Under the pieces are notes generated by a model. It worked only from the letters and a program-made list of their open reading frames with translations, was not told where the DNA came from and made no database searches. A program made the translations under genes and the position numbers. From the NCBI RefSeq assembly GCF_010020825.1, contig NZ_JAACJE010000001.1, positions 3,348,001 to 3,412,000 on the forward strand: a stretch of 64,000 bases of DNA, given 5' to 3'. This DNA is from Acidovorax sp. 210-6 (GTDB lineage: Bacteria > Pseudomonadota > Gammaproteobacteria > Burkholderiales > Burkholderiaceae_C). Shown here piece by piece: positions 42,149-52,135 of this stretch. The number at the start of each line of letters is the position of its first letter. Position 1 is the stretch's first letter.

Positions 42149-43176
42149 GGTGTGTCGTGAACAAAAATGGCCAGATCGGGCGGCAGTGGTGCCAGCAGTT
42201 CGGTGCGCACGCCGCTGGCGGGGTGGTCGAACTGCAGCCGCCAGGCGTGCAGGAACATGCGTTTGAGGCCCTGGCGCTGCAACTGGCGGTTGAGCTCAAA
42301 GTCGCCGTATTTTTCGTCCCCGGCAATGGGATGACCCTGGCTGGCCAGGTGGACGCGGATCTGGTGCGTGCGCCCGGTCTTGATGGTGACCTCCAGCAGC
42401 GTGAACGCGGGCAGGCCTGCATCGGGCCGCTCGGGCAGCACGCTGCGTACCTTGACCAGCGTGATGGCACGCATGGCATCAGGATCCTCGGGCGTGGTCA
42501 CGCGCACGCGGCGCTCACCATCGGGCTGCAGGTATTTGTGCAACGGCGTGTCGATGAGCTTTTTGCGCGCAGGCCAAGTGCCCACCACCAGGGCCAGATA
42601 GGTCTTGCCGGTCTCGCGCTGGCGGAACTGGTCCTGCAACTGCGTGAGCGCGCTGCGCTTCTTGGCCACCAGCAAAATGCCCGAGGTTTCGCGGTCCAGC
42701 CGGTGCACCAGCTCCAGAAAGCGGGCCTGCGGTCGTGCCTGGCGCAGTTGCTCGATCACGCCAAAGCTCACGCCGCTGCCGCCGTGCACGGCCGTGCCTG
42801 CGGGTTTGTCGATGGCAATGAGGTGCTCGTCCTCCAGCAGCAGCGGGAATTCGCGCGCCGGTGCAGGGCGCTCGGCCTTGTCGGCCATTTTTTCGGACAC
42901 ACGCACGGGCGGCAGGCGCACCTGGTCGCCCGCATTGACCCGGGTGTCGGCGCTGGCGCGGCCTTTGTTGATGCGCACCTCGCCACTGCGGATGATGCGA
43001 TAGACGTGGGTCTTGGGCACGCCCTTGAGTTGGCGCAGCAAAAAGTTGTCCAGCCGCTGGCCCGCCGATTCGGCATCGACCTCCACGGTACGTACCGCCG
43101 ATGGTGCAGCAGTGCCTGGGGTTTGCGAGCGTGTCGTCGCCCGCGGCAGCGGTTTGGCCCCTATAATGTGTTTCAC
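42145..43176 (-). CDS. rluC: 23S rRNA pseudouridine synthase RluC
   Basis: 343 residues. An S4 RNA-binding domain (SAGQRLDNFLLRQLKG, VYRIIRSGEVRINKGR at about 30-65) precedes the RluA-family catalytic domain with the nucleophile in LVHRLDRETSGI and the conserved KTYLALV and TGRTHQIRVHL. RluC makes pseudouridines 955, 2504 and 2580 of 23S rRNA in E. coli. I chose GTG at 43176 because the product (VKHIIGAKPLP) has a typical short N-terminus; the frame stays open upstream without homology-like sequence. Divergent from rne. Confidence 0.9.
   Translation of the reverse strand: MKHIIGAKPLPRATTRSQTPGTAAPSAVRTVEVDAESAGQRLDNFLLRQLKGVPKTHVYRIIRSGEVRINKGRASADTRVNAGDQVRLPPVRVSEKMADKAERPAPAREFPLLLEDEHLIAIDKPAGTAVHGGSGVSFGVIEQLRQARPQARFLELVHRLDRETSGILLVAKKRSALTQLQDQFRQRETGKTYLALVVGTWPARKKLIDTPLHKYLQPDGERRVRVTTPEDPDAMRAITLVKVRSVLPERPDAGLPAFTLLEVTIKTGRTHQIRVHLASQGHPIAGDEKYGDFELNRQLQRQGLKRMFLHAWRLQFDHPASGVRTELLAPLPPDLAIFVHDTP
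43162..43167 (+). promoter_or_regulatory. Candidate -10 element for rne
   Basis: A perfect TATAAT on the plus strand within the first codons of rluC. No good -35 lies 16-18 bases upstream. If used, the rne leader would be close to 590 nucleotides. Confidence 0.35.
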
Positions 43177-43766
43177 CTGCGCAGTGTTTTGTAAGTGGTT
43201 GATTCGTCTGGAGTTTAGTCCACGCGGCCATTTCCCCATGCGCAGGCAGGTCGATGCCGGCGGGTGTCGCACCAGCAGATGACAGGCCCATTGCCTGCCA
43301 TGGCCGGTGTGGCGCACGGGTGGCTGACACATTGGAACACCGATACGGAATACCCCATCTGGCAGGCCACCCCACCCGGGCCCGTCCTGCCGGAGGATCG
43401 AAGCGAACATGTGGGCACTGGTCATGATGGTTCAAGCACTGTGGCGTAGGCGCCTGCCTGCGGCATGGGCATCAAATCATGCTCCAGCGCCCTTCCAGCC
43501 TGCGCAACCAGCTACATTTTTTGTAGCATTTGAGCGTACTGTCAGGCTTTTCGCCCCCATCCACGCGCCCTTGCCGCCCCCGCAAAGCTAGAAGCTGTGC
43601 GGGGTATTGCGGCATCCTTGGCAATTCCCTTCGTTCCAGAGCGTCAGTCCAGGCATTGTTGGCTCGGCAAGAGCCTGTCGTTTGTTTGGAATCAGCGGGT
43701 CGGTCGCCGCGCGGCGTGAGTGCTGCTGCGCAGGCGCGTCCCGCCACTGGAAGAAGGAAAACGCTC
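43177..43766 (+). promoter_or_regulatory. Long untranslated leader of rne
   Basis: 590 bases without a supported gene between the divergent rluC and rne starts. It holds a decayed palindromic repeat (43508-43551) and a nested hairpin at 43572-43614: TGCCGC pairs with GCGGCA and, inside it, CCCCGCA with TGCGGGG. In E. coli, rne has a 361-nt leader whose hairpins let RNase E control its own mRNA; this region is a plausible counterpart. Confidence 0.5.
43508..43551. repeat. Decayed short hairpin repeat in the rne leader
   Basis: CAGCTACATTTTTTGTAGC forms the first stem-loop of the repeat family; the second stem is lost, leaving TTTGAGCG and GTCAGGC. Confidence 0.55.
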
Positions 43767-46751
43767 ATGAAGCGGATGCTCATCAACGCCACGCAGCCCG
43801 AAGAACGGCGCCTGGCCATCGTCGACGGACAAAAGCTCCTCGACTACGAAATCGAAATCGAAGGGCGCGAACAGCGCAAGGGCAACATCTACAAGGCCGT
43901 GGTCACCCGCGTGGAGCCCAGCCTGGAAGCCTGTTTCGTCGATTACGGCGAAGACCGCCACGGCTTCCTGCCCTTCAAGGAAATCTCGCGCATGTATTTC
44001 AAGGAAGGCGTCTCGCCCTCCCAGGCGCGCATCAACGACGTCATTAAGGAAGGCCAGGAGCTGCTGGTCCAGGTCGAGAAGGAAGAGCGCGGCAACAAGG
44101 GCGCAGCGCTGACCACCTTTGTCAGCCTGGCCGGGCGCTACGTGGTGCTGATGCCCAACAACCCGCGCGGCGGCGGCGTCAGCCGACGCATCGAGGGCGA
44201 GGACCGCGCCGAGCTGAAGGAGGCGATGGACCAGCTCGAGTACCCCAACGGTATGAGCATCATCGCGCGCACGGCCGGCATCGGTCGCAGCGCCCCCGAA
44301 CTGCAATGGGACCTGAACTACCTGCTCAAGCTCTGGAGCGCCATCGACGGCGCAGCCAAGGGCGGCAAGGGCGCCTTCCTGATCTACCAGGAATCGAGCC
44401 TGGTCATCCGCGCCATCCGCGACTACTTCAACAGCGACATCGGTGACATCCTCATCGACACCGACGACATCTATGAACAGGCCCACCAGTTCATGTCGCA
44501 CGTGATGCCCGAGCACGCTGGCAAGGTCAAGCGCTACCGCGACGACGCAGCCCTGTTCAGCCGCTTCCAGATCGAACACCAGATCGAGTCGGCCTACGCG
44601 CGCACCGTGAGCCTGCCCTCCGGCGGCGCCATCGTGATCGACCACACCGAAGCGCTGGTCAGCGTGGACGTGAACTCGGCCCGCGCCATCAAGGGCGGCG
44701 ACATCGAGGAAACCGCCACCCGCACCAACCTGGAAGCGGCCGACGAAGTGGCGCGCCAGATGCGCCTGCGCGACCTGGGCGGCCTGATCGTGATCGACTT
44801 CATCGACATGGAGGAGAGCAAGAACCGCCGCGAAGTGGAAAACCGCCTGCGCGATGCCTTGCGCCAGGACCGCGCCCGCGTGCAGTTCGGCAACATCAGC
44901 AAGTTCGGCCTCATGGAAATGAGCCGCCAGCGCCTCAAGCCCGCCCTGAGCGAAGGCTCCTCCATCCCCTGCCCGCGCTGCGGCGGCGCGGGCCACATCC
45001 GCGACACAGAAAGCTCCGCGCTGCAAATCCTGCGCATCATCCAGGAAGAGTCCATGAAGGACAACACCGCCGCCGTGCACTGCCAGGTGCCGGTGGAAGT
45101 GGCCTCCTTCCTGCTGAACGAAAAGCGCACCGAGATCGCCAAGATCGAACTCAAGCAGCGCGTGGCCGTGCTCATGGTGCCCAACAAGACGCTGGAAACG
45201 CCCAACTACAGGCTCGAACGCCTCAAGCACGACGACCCGCGCCTGGACCACCTCGACGCCAGCTACAAGCTCGCCGAGGAATTTGAGGACCCCACCGCCG
45301 TCACGCGCCGCTCGCAAGAGCCCACCAACAAGCAAACGCCCGTGATCAAGGGTGTGCTGCCCGATGCCCCCGCACCGGTGGCCGAGCCCCGCCCCGAACC
45401 CGCACCGCGTCCCGCACGCAACGCCCCCCAGGGCGCTGGCGCGGCGGCCCCTCGGGCCAACGCCCCCAAGTCTGCTGGCGCTGCGGCTCCGGTGGCTCCC
45501 GCGCAGGAGCAAGGCTTCTTCTCCTGGCTCAAGAGCCTGTTTGGCTTCGGCCCCTCGGCCCCTGCAGCCCCCGCACCCGTGGCACCGGCCAGCCCTGCGC
45601 CCGCCGCAGAACCCGGCGCCCGCGAGCCCCGGCGTGACGGACGCGGTCGCCGTGGTGAACGCAGCGGCGAGCGCCAGGGTGAACGCAACGGCCCCCGTGA
45701 CGGCGCCGGTCGCGAAGGCGGCAGCGACGGACGCGGCCGCCGTGGTGAGCGCAACACCGAGCGCGAGCCACGCAATGGCGAAGTACGCAGCAACGAAAGC
45801 CGCCCACCGCGCGAGAACCGCGAGGGCAACCGCCCGCGCCGCGATGCAGAGGCCCGCGCCCCTCAGGCCAACGACACCGGTCTGAACGCCACCGAGGCAC
45901 CCCAAACCGCCGCAGCGGATGCGAACGCGAGCGAACGCGCCCCCCGCAACGGCAACGGCCGCCGTGAACGCGGCCCGCGTGGCGAGGGACGTGAGCGCCA
46001 GCCCCGCCCGGCACCCGACACCAGCACGGCCGAAACCGGTTTTGCCGACACGGCACCTCAGGAATTGCTGCCGGACCTGGATCTGACCGGCAATGAGATT
46101 CCGGGCAGCACCTCGGCCGAAGGCGGCGAGCCCCGTCAGCGCCGCTCGCGTGACCGCTATGGCCGCAACCGGCGCGAGCGCGGTGAGCGCAACGATCAGG
46201 CCGCCGCACCCAGCACCGAGGCCGATAGCGGCAACCTGCTGGACATCGACCTGACGGGCAGCCACGCCGCCCCAGCAGCCGAACCTGCCACGGACGAGCC
46301 GCCGCGCCGCAGCTACTTTGCAGCCGCGGCCCCCGCGCCGCTGCAAGCGCCTGCCGAAGACGCAGCGCCCGCCCCCGTGCAGGCCGAGGCGCCCATCGCC
46401 GCAGCAGCACCCACAGAGGCCACGGCAGCGCCCGCAGCACCTGCCCCTGCCGCCGCACCCCAGCCAGCACCGCAAAGCGCAGGCCTGCCCCGTGTGGCGC
46501 CCTACCAGTTGCCGGTGCAGGAAATGCAGCAGATCGCGCAAAGCAGCGGCCTGCAATGGGTGCAGTCCGACGCGGACAAGGTGGCAGCCGTGCAGGCGGC
46601 CATCGCCGCCGAGCCCCGCCCCATCCACGTGCCGCGCGAGCGCCCCCCTGTCGTGGTGCTGGATGAAGGCCCGCTGGTGCTGGTGGAAACCCGCCGCGAC
46701 CTGCGCGATCTGCACCTGCCGTTCGAGCAAGAGCAAGGTCCAGCCGCCTGA
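43767..46751 (+). CDS. rne: Ribonuclease E
   Basis: 994 residues. Endonuclease that starts mRNA decay, matures rRNA and tRNA, and scaffolds the RNA degradosome. The catalytic half begins [20 protein letters not shown], with S1 domain [20 protein letters not shown] (about 44-63), DNase I-like metal residues in VSVDVNSAR (near 300) and IVIDFIDME (Asp344), and the Zn-link CPRC (Cys402, Cys405) that joins dimers. The C-terminal ~470 residues are Pro/Ala-rich and disordered, with Arg-rich RGRRGER-type repeats (about 630-700) for RNA binding and a conserved aromatic/charged end ([20 protein letters not shown]). AAGAAGGAAA precedes the ATG. Confidence 0.96.
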   Translation: MKRMLINATQPEERRLAIVDGQKLLDYEIEIEGREQRKGNIYKAVVTRVEPSLEACFVDYGEDRHGFLPFKEISRMYFKEGVSPSQARINDVIKEGQELLVQVEKEERGNKGAALTTFVSLAGRYVVLMPNNPRGGGVSRRIEGEDRAELKEAMDQLEYPNGMSIIARTAGIGRSAPELQWDLNYLLKLWSAIDGAAKGGKGAFLIYQESSLVIRAIRDYFNSDIGDILIDTDDIYEQAHQFMSHVMPEHAGKVKRYRDDAALFSRFQIEHQIESAYARTVSLPSGGAIVIDHTEALVSVDVNSARAIKGGDIEETATRTNLEAADEVARQMRLRDLGGLIVIDFIDMEESKNRREVENRLRDALRQDRARVQFGNISKFGLMEMSRQRLKPALSEGSSIPCPRCGGAGHIRDTESSALQILRIIQEESMKDNTAAVHCQVPVEVASFLLNEKRTEIAKIELKQRVAVLMVPNKTLETPNYRLERLKHDDPRLDHLDASYKLAEEFEDPTAVTRRSQEPTNKQTPVIKGVLPDAPAPVAEPRPEPAPRPARNAPQGAGAAAPRANAPKSAGAAAPVAPAQEQGFFSWLKSLFGFGPSAPAAPAPVAPASPAPAAEPGAREPRRDGRGRRGERSGERQGERNGPRDGAGREGGSDGRGRRGERNTEREPRNGEVRSNESRPPRENREGNRPRRDAEARAPQANDTGLNATEAPQTAAADANASERAPRNGNGRRERGPRGEGRERQPRPAPDTSTAETGFADTAPQELLPDLDLTGNEIPGSTSAEGGEPRQRRSRDRYGRNRRERGERNDQAAAPSTEADSGNLLDIDLTGSHAAPAAEPATDEPPRRSYFAAAAPAPLQAPAEDAAPAPVQAEAPIAAAAPTEATAAPAAPAPAAAPQPAPQSAGLPRVAPYQLPVQEMQQIAQSSGLQWVQSDADKVAAVQAAIAAEPRPIHVPRERPPVVVLDEGPLVLVETRRDLRDLHLPFEQEQGPAA

Positions 46752-46772
46752 CCGGAGCCGCAAGGCATACAG

Positions 46773-46814
46773 CAAACCCTGCAAGGTCGCAGCCGCGGCC
46801 TTTTGCAGGGTTTG
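46773..46814 (+). terminator. Terminator after rne
   Basis: CAAACCCTGCAA and TTGCAGGGTTTG form a 12-bp perfect stem with an 18-base loop containing a further CCGCGG. It is followed by only a weak T stretch (TGCCTT). Confidence 0.7.
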
Positions 46815-46909
46815 TGCCTTCTGTGGCTTTGCCGCGGCGACCGCGCCAGAGCGATCCAGCGGCGCTAAGCTGAAAGCTGTTGTCATCCCCCTTGCCGCCC
46901 ACCTCTGCC

Positions 46910-47686
46910 ATGCTGATCCTGCTCTCCCCCGCCAAGTCACTCGACCTGGACACCCCGCTGCCCGCTGAGCTGCCGCACACCTTGCCGGAGTTTCGCCAGG
47001 AGGCCGCGCAACTCATCGAGGTGCTGCGCCCCCTGGCGCCGCAGCAGGTGGCCTCGCTGATGCACCTGAGCGATGCGCTGGCCGCACTCAACGTGGCGCG
47101 CTATGCGGCATGGTCACCCCGCTTCACGGCAAAGAACGCACGCCCTGCCCTGCTGACCTTCAATGGCGATGTGTACGAAGGGCTGGACGCGCGCAGCCTG
47201 GCACGCAGCGACCTGGACTGGGCCCAGGACCACCTGGCCATCCTCAGCGGCCTGTACGGCGTGCTGCGCCCACTGGACTGGATGCAGCCCTACCGCCTGG
47301 AAATGGGCACGCGCCTGGCCACGCCGGCGGGCGCCAACCTGTACCAGTTTTGGGGTGACCGGCTGGCCGAGCACCTGAACCAGCGCCTGGCCGGCGACCC
47401 CGCACCCGTGCTGCTGAACCTGGCCTCGCAGGAATACTTCAAGGCCGTGGACCGCAAGGCGCTGCGTCCACGCGTGGTCGAATGCGTGTTCGAGGACTGG
47501 AAAGGCGGCAGCTGGAAAATCATCAGCTTTCACGCCAAGCGCGCACGCGGGCTGATGGCCCGCCACGCCATCCAGCAGCGGGCACGCAAACCAGAGGATC
47601 TGCGGGGCTTCGACGCCGAAGGCTGGGCCCACGATGCCGCCGCCTCCAGCACCGGCCGGATGGTGTTCAGGCGCAGGCTAAAGTAG
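46910..47686 (+). CDS. yaaA: Peroxide stress protein YaaA (DUF328)
   Basis: 258 residues. YaaA lowers free iron and limits oxidative DNA damage in E. coli. Family marks: MLILLSPAKSLDLDTPLP at the start, FNGDVYEGLDARSL, ILSGLYGVLRPLDWMQPYRL, EMGTRLATPAG and KIISFHAKRARGLMARH. Full length. The ATG at 46910 matches the family. A short palindromic repeat starts at its stop codon. Confidence 0.93.
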   Translation: MLILLSPAKSLDLDTPLPAELPHTLPEFRQEAAQLIEVLRPLAPQQVASLMHLSDALAALNVARYAAWSPRFTAKNARPALLTFNGDVYEGLDARSLARSDLDWAQDHLAILSGLYGVLRPLDWMQPYRLEMGTRLATPAGANLYQFWGDRLAEHLNQRLAGDPAPVLLNLASQEYFKAVDRKALRPRVVECVFEDWKGGSWKIISFHAKRARGLMARHAIQQRARKPEDLRGFDAEGWAHDAAASSTGRMVFRRRLK

Positions 47687-47734
47687 CCTCTAGCGCTCGC
47701 GAAACAAGCGCTAGAAGCTATCATTTTTATAGCA
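47686..47734. repeat. Short multi-hairpin repeat between yaaA and queF
   Basis: GCCTCTAGCGCTCGCG, CAAGCGCTAGAAGCTATC and ATTTTTATAGC. This is the cleanest copy of the family: both stems are perfect. Confidence 0.85.
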
Positions 47735-47747
47735 AAATCGATTGACC

Positions 47748-48593
47748 ATGCACTCGCCAGACCAATCCCCACTGGGCAAGGCGTCGGCCTACGCCGATCA
47801 GTACGACCCTTCGCTGCTGTTCCCCCTGGCGCGTGCGCCCAAGCGGGCTGAGATCTGCATCACGGGCAACGTGCCCTTTGTGGGAGCAGACCTGTGGACG
47901 GCGTTTGAACTGTCCTGGCTCAACGAGCGCGGCAAGCCGCAGGTGGCCCTTGCACACATCACCGTACCGTGCGAGACGCCAAACATTGTGGAGAGCAAGT
48001 CCTTCAAGCTCTACCTCAACAGCTACAACAACACGCGCTTTGCCACCGCACAGGACGTGCAGGCGCGCCTGCGCGCCGATATCAGTGAGGCCGTCTGGCG
48101 TGGCGCCGAAACTCCGGGCACCGTGGGCGTGCGCCTGGTGCTGCCGGAGCAGTTTGACCAGGAGCCGCTGCACGAGCTCGACGGGCTGCTGCTGGACCGG
48201 CTGGACATCGAATGCGACACCTACCAGCCCGCGCCCGAGCTGCTGCGCGCTGCCATGGACGAAGCGCCGGTCAGCGAGGTGCTGGTGAGCCACCTGCTCA
48301 AGAGCAACTGCCTGGTCACCGGCCAGCCCGACTGGGGCAGCGTGCGCATCGCCTACAGCGGCCCACAGATCGACCAGGAACGGCTGCTGCAGTACATCGT
48401 GAGCTTTCGCAACCACAACGAATTCCATGAGCAATGCGTGGAGCGCATCTACATGGACCTATGGACGCGCTGCAAGCCCATCAAACTGGAGGTGTATGCG
48501 CGCTACACGCGCCGCGGGGGCCTGGACATCAACCCCTGGCGCACCAGCCACCCGCAGGCGATGCCCAAGAACATCCGTACTGCGCGCCAGTGA
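47748..48593 (+). CDS. queF: NADPH-dependent 7-cyano-7-deazaguanine reductase
   Basis: 281 residues, the long (YqcD, type II) two-domain form. QueF reduces preQ0 to preQ1 in queuosine synthesis for tRNA wobble bases. The active-site Cys is in [20 protein letters not shown]. The C-terminal half has the NADPH/substrate residues in [20 protein letters not shown] and the ending [12 protein letters not shown] see no preQ1 riboswitch in the 60-base gap upstream, which the repeat fills. Start ATG 47748. Confidence 0.95.
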   Translation: MHSPDQSPLGKASAYADQYDPSLLFPLARAPKRAEICITGNVPFVGADLWTAFELSWLNERGKPQVALAHITVPCETPNIVESKSFKLYLNSYNNTRFATAQDVQARLRADISEAVWRGAETPGTVGVRLVLPEQFDQEPLHELDGLLLDRLDIECDTYQPAPELLRAAMDEAPVSEVLVSHLLKSNCLVTGQPDWGSVRIAYSGPQIDQERLLQYIVSFRNHNEFHEQCVERIYMDLWTRCKPIKLEVYARYTRRGGLDINPWRTSHPQAMPKNIRTARQ

Positions 48594-48630
48594 GCGCCTT
48601 GGGTGCTGCAAGCAACCGCCCCAGGGCGGG

Positions 48631-48900
48631 TCACGAACGACGAAAATCCAGCCAGTCGCAGCGCAGCTTGTGGCGCCGGTGCGCGCTGCTGCGCCAAGTG
48701 ACATAGATGCTGGGAATCAGCATACCCAAGCAACACAAGGGAACACCCCACCACTGGTCAAACAGGTAGGCGGGAAACCACCCCACCCAGCCCATGAGCC
48801 ACAGTGTCAGCACGACATCCCACAAGTAGTATTCCAAGGGATGCTCGGCCTTGTGGTCCACATGCCATTGCTTGATGCGTTGCAGCTCTTCGAGGGTCAT
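48631..48900 (-). CDS. Small hypothetical membrane protein
   Basis: 89 residues starting MTLEELQRIKQWHVDHKAEH after a GGGAGA ribosome binding site. Two hydrophobic segments follow (YYLWDVVLTLWLMGWVGWF and PLCCLGMLIPSIYVTW), then a basic tail (RRHKLRCDWLDFRR). Tryptophan-rich. I do not recognise a family. It stands alone between queF (convergent) and the aer-like gene. Confidence 0.72.
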   Translation of the reverse strand: MTLEELQRIKQWHVDHKAEHPLEYYLWDVVLTLWLMGWVGWFPAYLFDQWWGVPLCCLGMLIPSIYVTWRSSAHRRHKLRCDWLDFRRS

Positions 48901-49006
48901 TGGAGTCTCCCGGCGCGACGGAGACTCCAATGTAAGACTGACGTAAGTTTTCGTCAAGGAGTGGGTGCGGCCTCAGCCGAACACCCGTCCTGCCCGCAGC
49001 CGAGCT

Positions 49007-50569
49007 TCAACGCACGCGGAACACTTCCAAGGTACGGCCCAACACGGCAGCACTGTCACTCATGACGCGGGATGCTGCGGCCGATTGTTCCGCCAAGGCT
49101 GCGTTCTGCTGGGTGTCCCGATCGAGCAGGGTGACGGCCTCGTTGACCTGTGAGATGCCCTCTGCCTGCTCGCGCGCTGCGACACCCATCTGGCCCATCA
49201 GGGTATTGACGTGCGCCACCGACTGCACCACCTGTTCGATGGTTTTGCTGGCCGACTGCATCAGGCCCGCACCGCGGCCGATGTTGCTGGCCGACTCGTT
49301 GATGAGCGCCTGGATTTCCTTGGCAGCCTCGGACGAGCGCTGCGCCAGGCTGCGCACCTCCCCTGCCACCACGGCAAAGCCACGCCCCTGCTCACCCGCA
49401 CGCGCGGCCTCGACGGCTGCATTGAGCGCCAGGATGTTGGTCTGAAAGGCGATGCCCTCGATGGTCGAGATGATCTGCCCCATCTTGCGCGAAGACTGCT
49501 CGATGGCACCAACCACCTGGCTGACCTGGGCCACCGCTTGCCCACCCTCACTTGCCAGCTCAGCACTGTGGTGGCTTTCACGCACCACCTTCTGGGCGGC
49601 CTCGCTGGAGTTTTCCACCGTGGCAGAGAGTTGCTCCATGGCCGCGGCCGATTCTTCCAGGCTGCTGGCCTGGGATTCGGCACGGCCGGACAAATCCAGC
49701 GCGCTCTGCGCCATCTCGGCAGACACCGCACTGAACTTCTCCATCTCCTCCATCGCATCGCCCACCACGGCGCGGATGTTGAGCTGCAGGCGCTGCACGC
49801 GCGCCATGACCTTGCCCAGCACATGGGTCATGGGCAGGGTGGGCTCACGGTGGGTCAGATCACCGCTGGCCATGCCGTTGAGCAGCCTGCGCAGGCTGCG
49901 GATGGGCAGCGTCATGCTCACGTGGTAACGCGCCAGCACCAGGCCCGCCACCACCAACCAGGCGAGGGTTTGAAAGGCCACGGCCATGCCGTCGTTCCAG
50001 CCCATCCAGCCCGGCACCAGGGACACCAGCATGAGCGGCAGCATCATGGCCGTCAAGCGCAGCGTGGGGCCCGAGCGATACGCCCTGCGAACGTTGTCCC
50101 ACACACTGGTGCTGCGCACGCCGCCCGCATGGATACGGATGGTCTGGCGTCCGGACTCGCGTTCCTGCTTGACGCGGGCATACAAGGCCTCGGCGGCCTG
50201 AACCTGCTCGCGCGTGGGCTTGGTGCGCACCGAGAGGTAACCCACCGGCTTGCCCTCGCGCATGATGGGCGTGACATGGGCCTGCACCCAGTAGAAGTCG
50301 CCGTTCTTGCGCCGGTTCTTCACAAAGCCCGTCCAGCTGCGGCCGCGCCCAATGGTGGCCCACATGTCCTTGTAGGCCTCGGGCGGCATGTCCGGGTGGC
50401 GGATCATGTTGTGCGGCTGGCCCATGAGTTCTTCCATGGAGTAGCCACTGACCCGGGCAAAGGGTGCGTTGCAGTGCGTCAGCACCCCCTTGGTGTCGGT
50501 GGTGGACATCAGCAGCTCATCGGCCGGAAAGTCGTATTCGTTGTTGGTGACGGGAAGATTGACGCGCAT
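49007..50569 (-). CDS. Aer-like energy-taxis methyl-accepting chemotaxis protein
   Basis: 520 residues. An N-terminal PAS domain (LLMSTTDTKGVLTHCN, then HPDMPPEAYKDMWATIGRGR and FYWVQAHVTPI, about 20-125) is the FAD-binding redox sensor type of Aer. Membrane segments around 175-235 are followed by a HAMP-like linker. The signalling domain carries the hairpin tip EGIAFQTNILALNAAVEAAR, GRGFAVVAGEVRSLAQRS. The ATG at 50569 opens the short Aer-type N-terminus. No che genes adjoin it. Confidence 0.93.
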   Translation of the reverse strand: MRVNLPVTNNEYDFPADELLMSTTDTKGVLTHCNAPFARVSGYSMEELMGQPHNMIRHPDMPPEAYKDMWATIGRGRSWTGFVKNRRKNGDFYWVQAHVTPIMREGKPVGYLSVRTKPTREQVQAAEALYARVKQERESGRQTIRIHAGGVRSTSVWDNVRRAYRSGPTLRLTAMMLPLMLVSLVPGWMGWNDGMAVAFQTLAWLVVAGLVLARYHVSMTLPIRSLRRLLNGMASGDLTHREPTLPMTHVLGKVMARVQRLQLNIRAVVGDAMEEMEKFSAVSAEMAQSALDLSGRAESQASSLEESAAAMEQLSATVENSSEAAQKVVRESHHSAELASEGGQAVAQVSQVVGAIEQSSRKMGQIISTIEGIAFQTNILALNAAVEAARAGEQGRGFAVVAGEVRSLAQRSSEAAKEIQALINESASNIGRGAGLMQSASKTIEQVVQSVAHVNTLMGQMGVAAREQAEGISQVNEAVTLLDRDTQQNAALAEQSAAASRVMSDSAAVLGRTLEVFRVR

Positions 50570-50890
50570 GAATCCTGGCTCCAGGAAGGTCTTTTTTGAT
50601 AAAAACGATACTTTTGATAATTCTATCTCAAGACCTTGAAATCCGTATGGATGGGCAACATATTGCTCCGAAAGGCCGAAAACCGCCATGAAAATGAAGC
50701 GCGCTCAAACACTTTGTTGCCATAGTGCAAAAAGTGATACCAAGCCCCTGAAGCCCTCTTGACGCCCCGAACCTGGCAGGTGTAGGAGGGCTGATCCACG
50801 GTCTTTTTTGCGCCGAACAACCGGCGCGCCAGTGCAAGCGAGATCGCTACCCAAGCCATGGCGCCACAGCAGCTGGCCAAGAATGGGGCA
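50570..50890. other. Intergenic region between dinB and the aer-like gene
   Basis: 321 bases. Nothing codes convincingly. The part nearest aer (50600-50640) is AT-rich, with GATA spaced at 9-10 bases (GATAAAAACGATACTTTTGATA), and probably contains its promoter, but I could not assign -35 and -10 elements. Confidence 0.4.
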
Positions 50891-52126
50891 CTAAAACAGC
50901 ATGGCGGTACCCCCGTCCGTGCCTCCCCCATCTGCACGTTCTGGCACCAGAGTGCTCTCATCCAGGTGCACCAGCCCACCCACGCGCACGCCCAGCAGGC
51001 GCAGGCGCTGCTGCAGCGGCACACGCTTGAGGCACAGGCCCGCCACGCGGCGGATGGTCGCCGCGTCGTGCGTGGGCTCGGCAATGGTCTGGTCGCGGGT
51101 GACGGCGCGAAAGTCGTCATAGCGCAGCTTGATGCCGATGGTGCGGCCCCGATAGCCCTTGCGCTGCAGGTCCTGCGCGACGCGCTGGCACAGGTCGGTG
51201 AAGATGGCGCCGAGTTCGGCGCGGTCGTGCACGGCGTGCAGGTCGCGGTCAAAGGTGGTTTCGCGGCTCATGCTCACGGGCTCGCTCTCGGTCACCACGG
51301 GGCGCTCGTCGCGCCCCCAGGCGGCATCGTGCAGCCAGGCGCCCGTGGCCTTGCCGAAATGCTGCACCAGCCACTCGCGCGGGCGGGCCGCCAGTTCACC
51401 GATGGTGTGGATGCCGTGGCGCGCCAGCTTTTCGTCGGCCTTGGGGCCGATGCCGTTGATCTTGCGGCAGGCCAGCGGCCAGACAAGCGACTGGAGGTCG
51501 GTCTCGTGCACGATGGAAATGCCCTTGGGCTTGTGGAATTCGCTCGCCATCTTGGCCAGCAGCTTGTTGGGCGCTACGCCGATGGAGCAGGTCAGGCCCG
51601 TGGCGTCGTGGATGCTCTTCTGGATCAGGCGCGCGAGCACGCGCCCGCCCTCGCGCTGGCCGCCGGGCACGTGGGTGAAGTCGATATAGACCTCGTCCAC
51701 GCCCCGGTCCTCCATCACGGGGGCGATGTCGGTGATGATGTCCTTGAAACGGCGCGAATAGCGTCGGTACTCGTCAAAGTCCACTGGCAGCAGGATGGCC
51801 TGCGGGCACAGGCGCGCGGCCTTCATGAGCCCCATGGCCGAGCCCACGCCGAACGCACGCGCCGCGTAGGTGGCGGTGGTGATCACGCCGCGCCCGGTGT
51901 AGCCCTGCAGCAGCGGAAAGGCGGAGAGCGGAATCTCGTGCAGCGGCAGGCCCGAGCCTTCGGTGGTGAGCACGCTGTCGCAGGCCCGGCGCCCGCCGCC
52001 GATCACCACGGGCAGGCCCTGGAGTTGCGGGTAGCGCAGCAGTTCCACGCTGGCATAGAAGGCATCCATGTCCAGGTGGGCGATGCGGCGCGGCGGGGAA
52101 CTGTCGGTGGCGGTCACGGCCGCCAT
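50891..52126 (-). CDS. dinB: DNA polymerase IV
   Basis: 411-residue Y-family translesion polymerase. The first metal motif IAHLDMDAFYASVELLRYPQ is at about 15-34; the second, VDEVYIDFTH, near 137-146, supplies the catalytic acidic residues. The helix-hairpin-helix thumb is in NGIGPKADEKLARHGIHTIG, and the little-finger domain follows. The extreme C-terminus shows no clear clamp-binding QxxLxLF motif. No LexA box is obvious upstream. It begins nine bases after lldD-like gene's stop. Confidence 0.94.
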   Translation of the reverse strand: MAAVTATDSSPPRRIAHLDMDAFYASVELLRYPQLQGLPVVIGGGRRACDSVLTTEGSGLPLHEIPLSAFPLLQGYTGRGVITTATYAARAFGVGSAMGLMKAARLCPQAILLPVDFDEYRRYSRRFKDIITDIAPVMEDRGVDEVYIDFTHVPGGQREGGRVLARLIQKSIHDATGLTCSIGVAPNKLLAKMASEFHKPKGISIVHETDLQSLVWPLACRKINGIGPKADEKLARHGIHTIGELAARPREWLVQHFGKATGAWLHDAAWGRDERPVVTESEPVSMSRETTFDRDLHAVHDRAELGAIFTDLCQRVAQDLQRKGYRGRTIGIKLRYDDFRAVTRDQTIAEPTHDAATIRRVAGLCLKRVPLQQRLRLLGVRVGGLVHLDESTLVPERADGGGTDGGTAMLF

Positions 52127-52135
52127 TGTTTCACC

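Noticed and set aside
43177-43425. N-terminal extension of RluC upstream of GTG 43176
   Set aside because: The extra 83 codons encode a Pro/Arg/His-rich stretch with no family resemblance, and they occupy the probable rne leader.
43692-46940. 1082-codon open frame on the minus strand opposite rne
   Set aside because: Its product is Ala/Gly/Val-rich without domain sense, and RNase E motifs on the plus strand are unambiguous. High GC keeps antisense frames open.
47687-47747. preQ1 riboswitch upstream of queF
   Set aside because: The short gap is filled by a copy of the palindromic repeat; no preQ1 aptamer pattern is visible.
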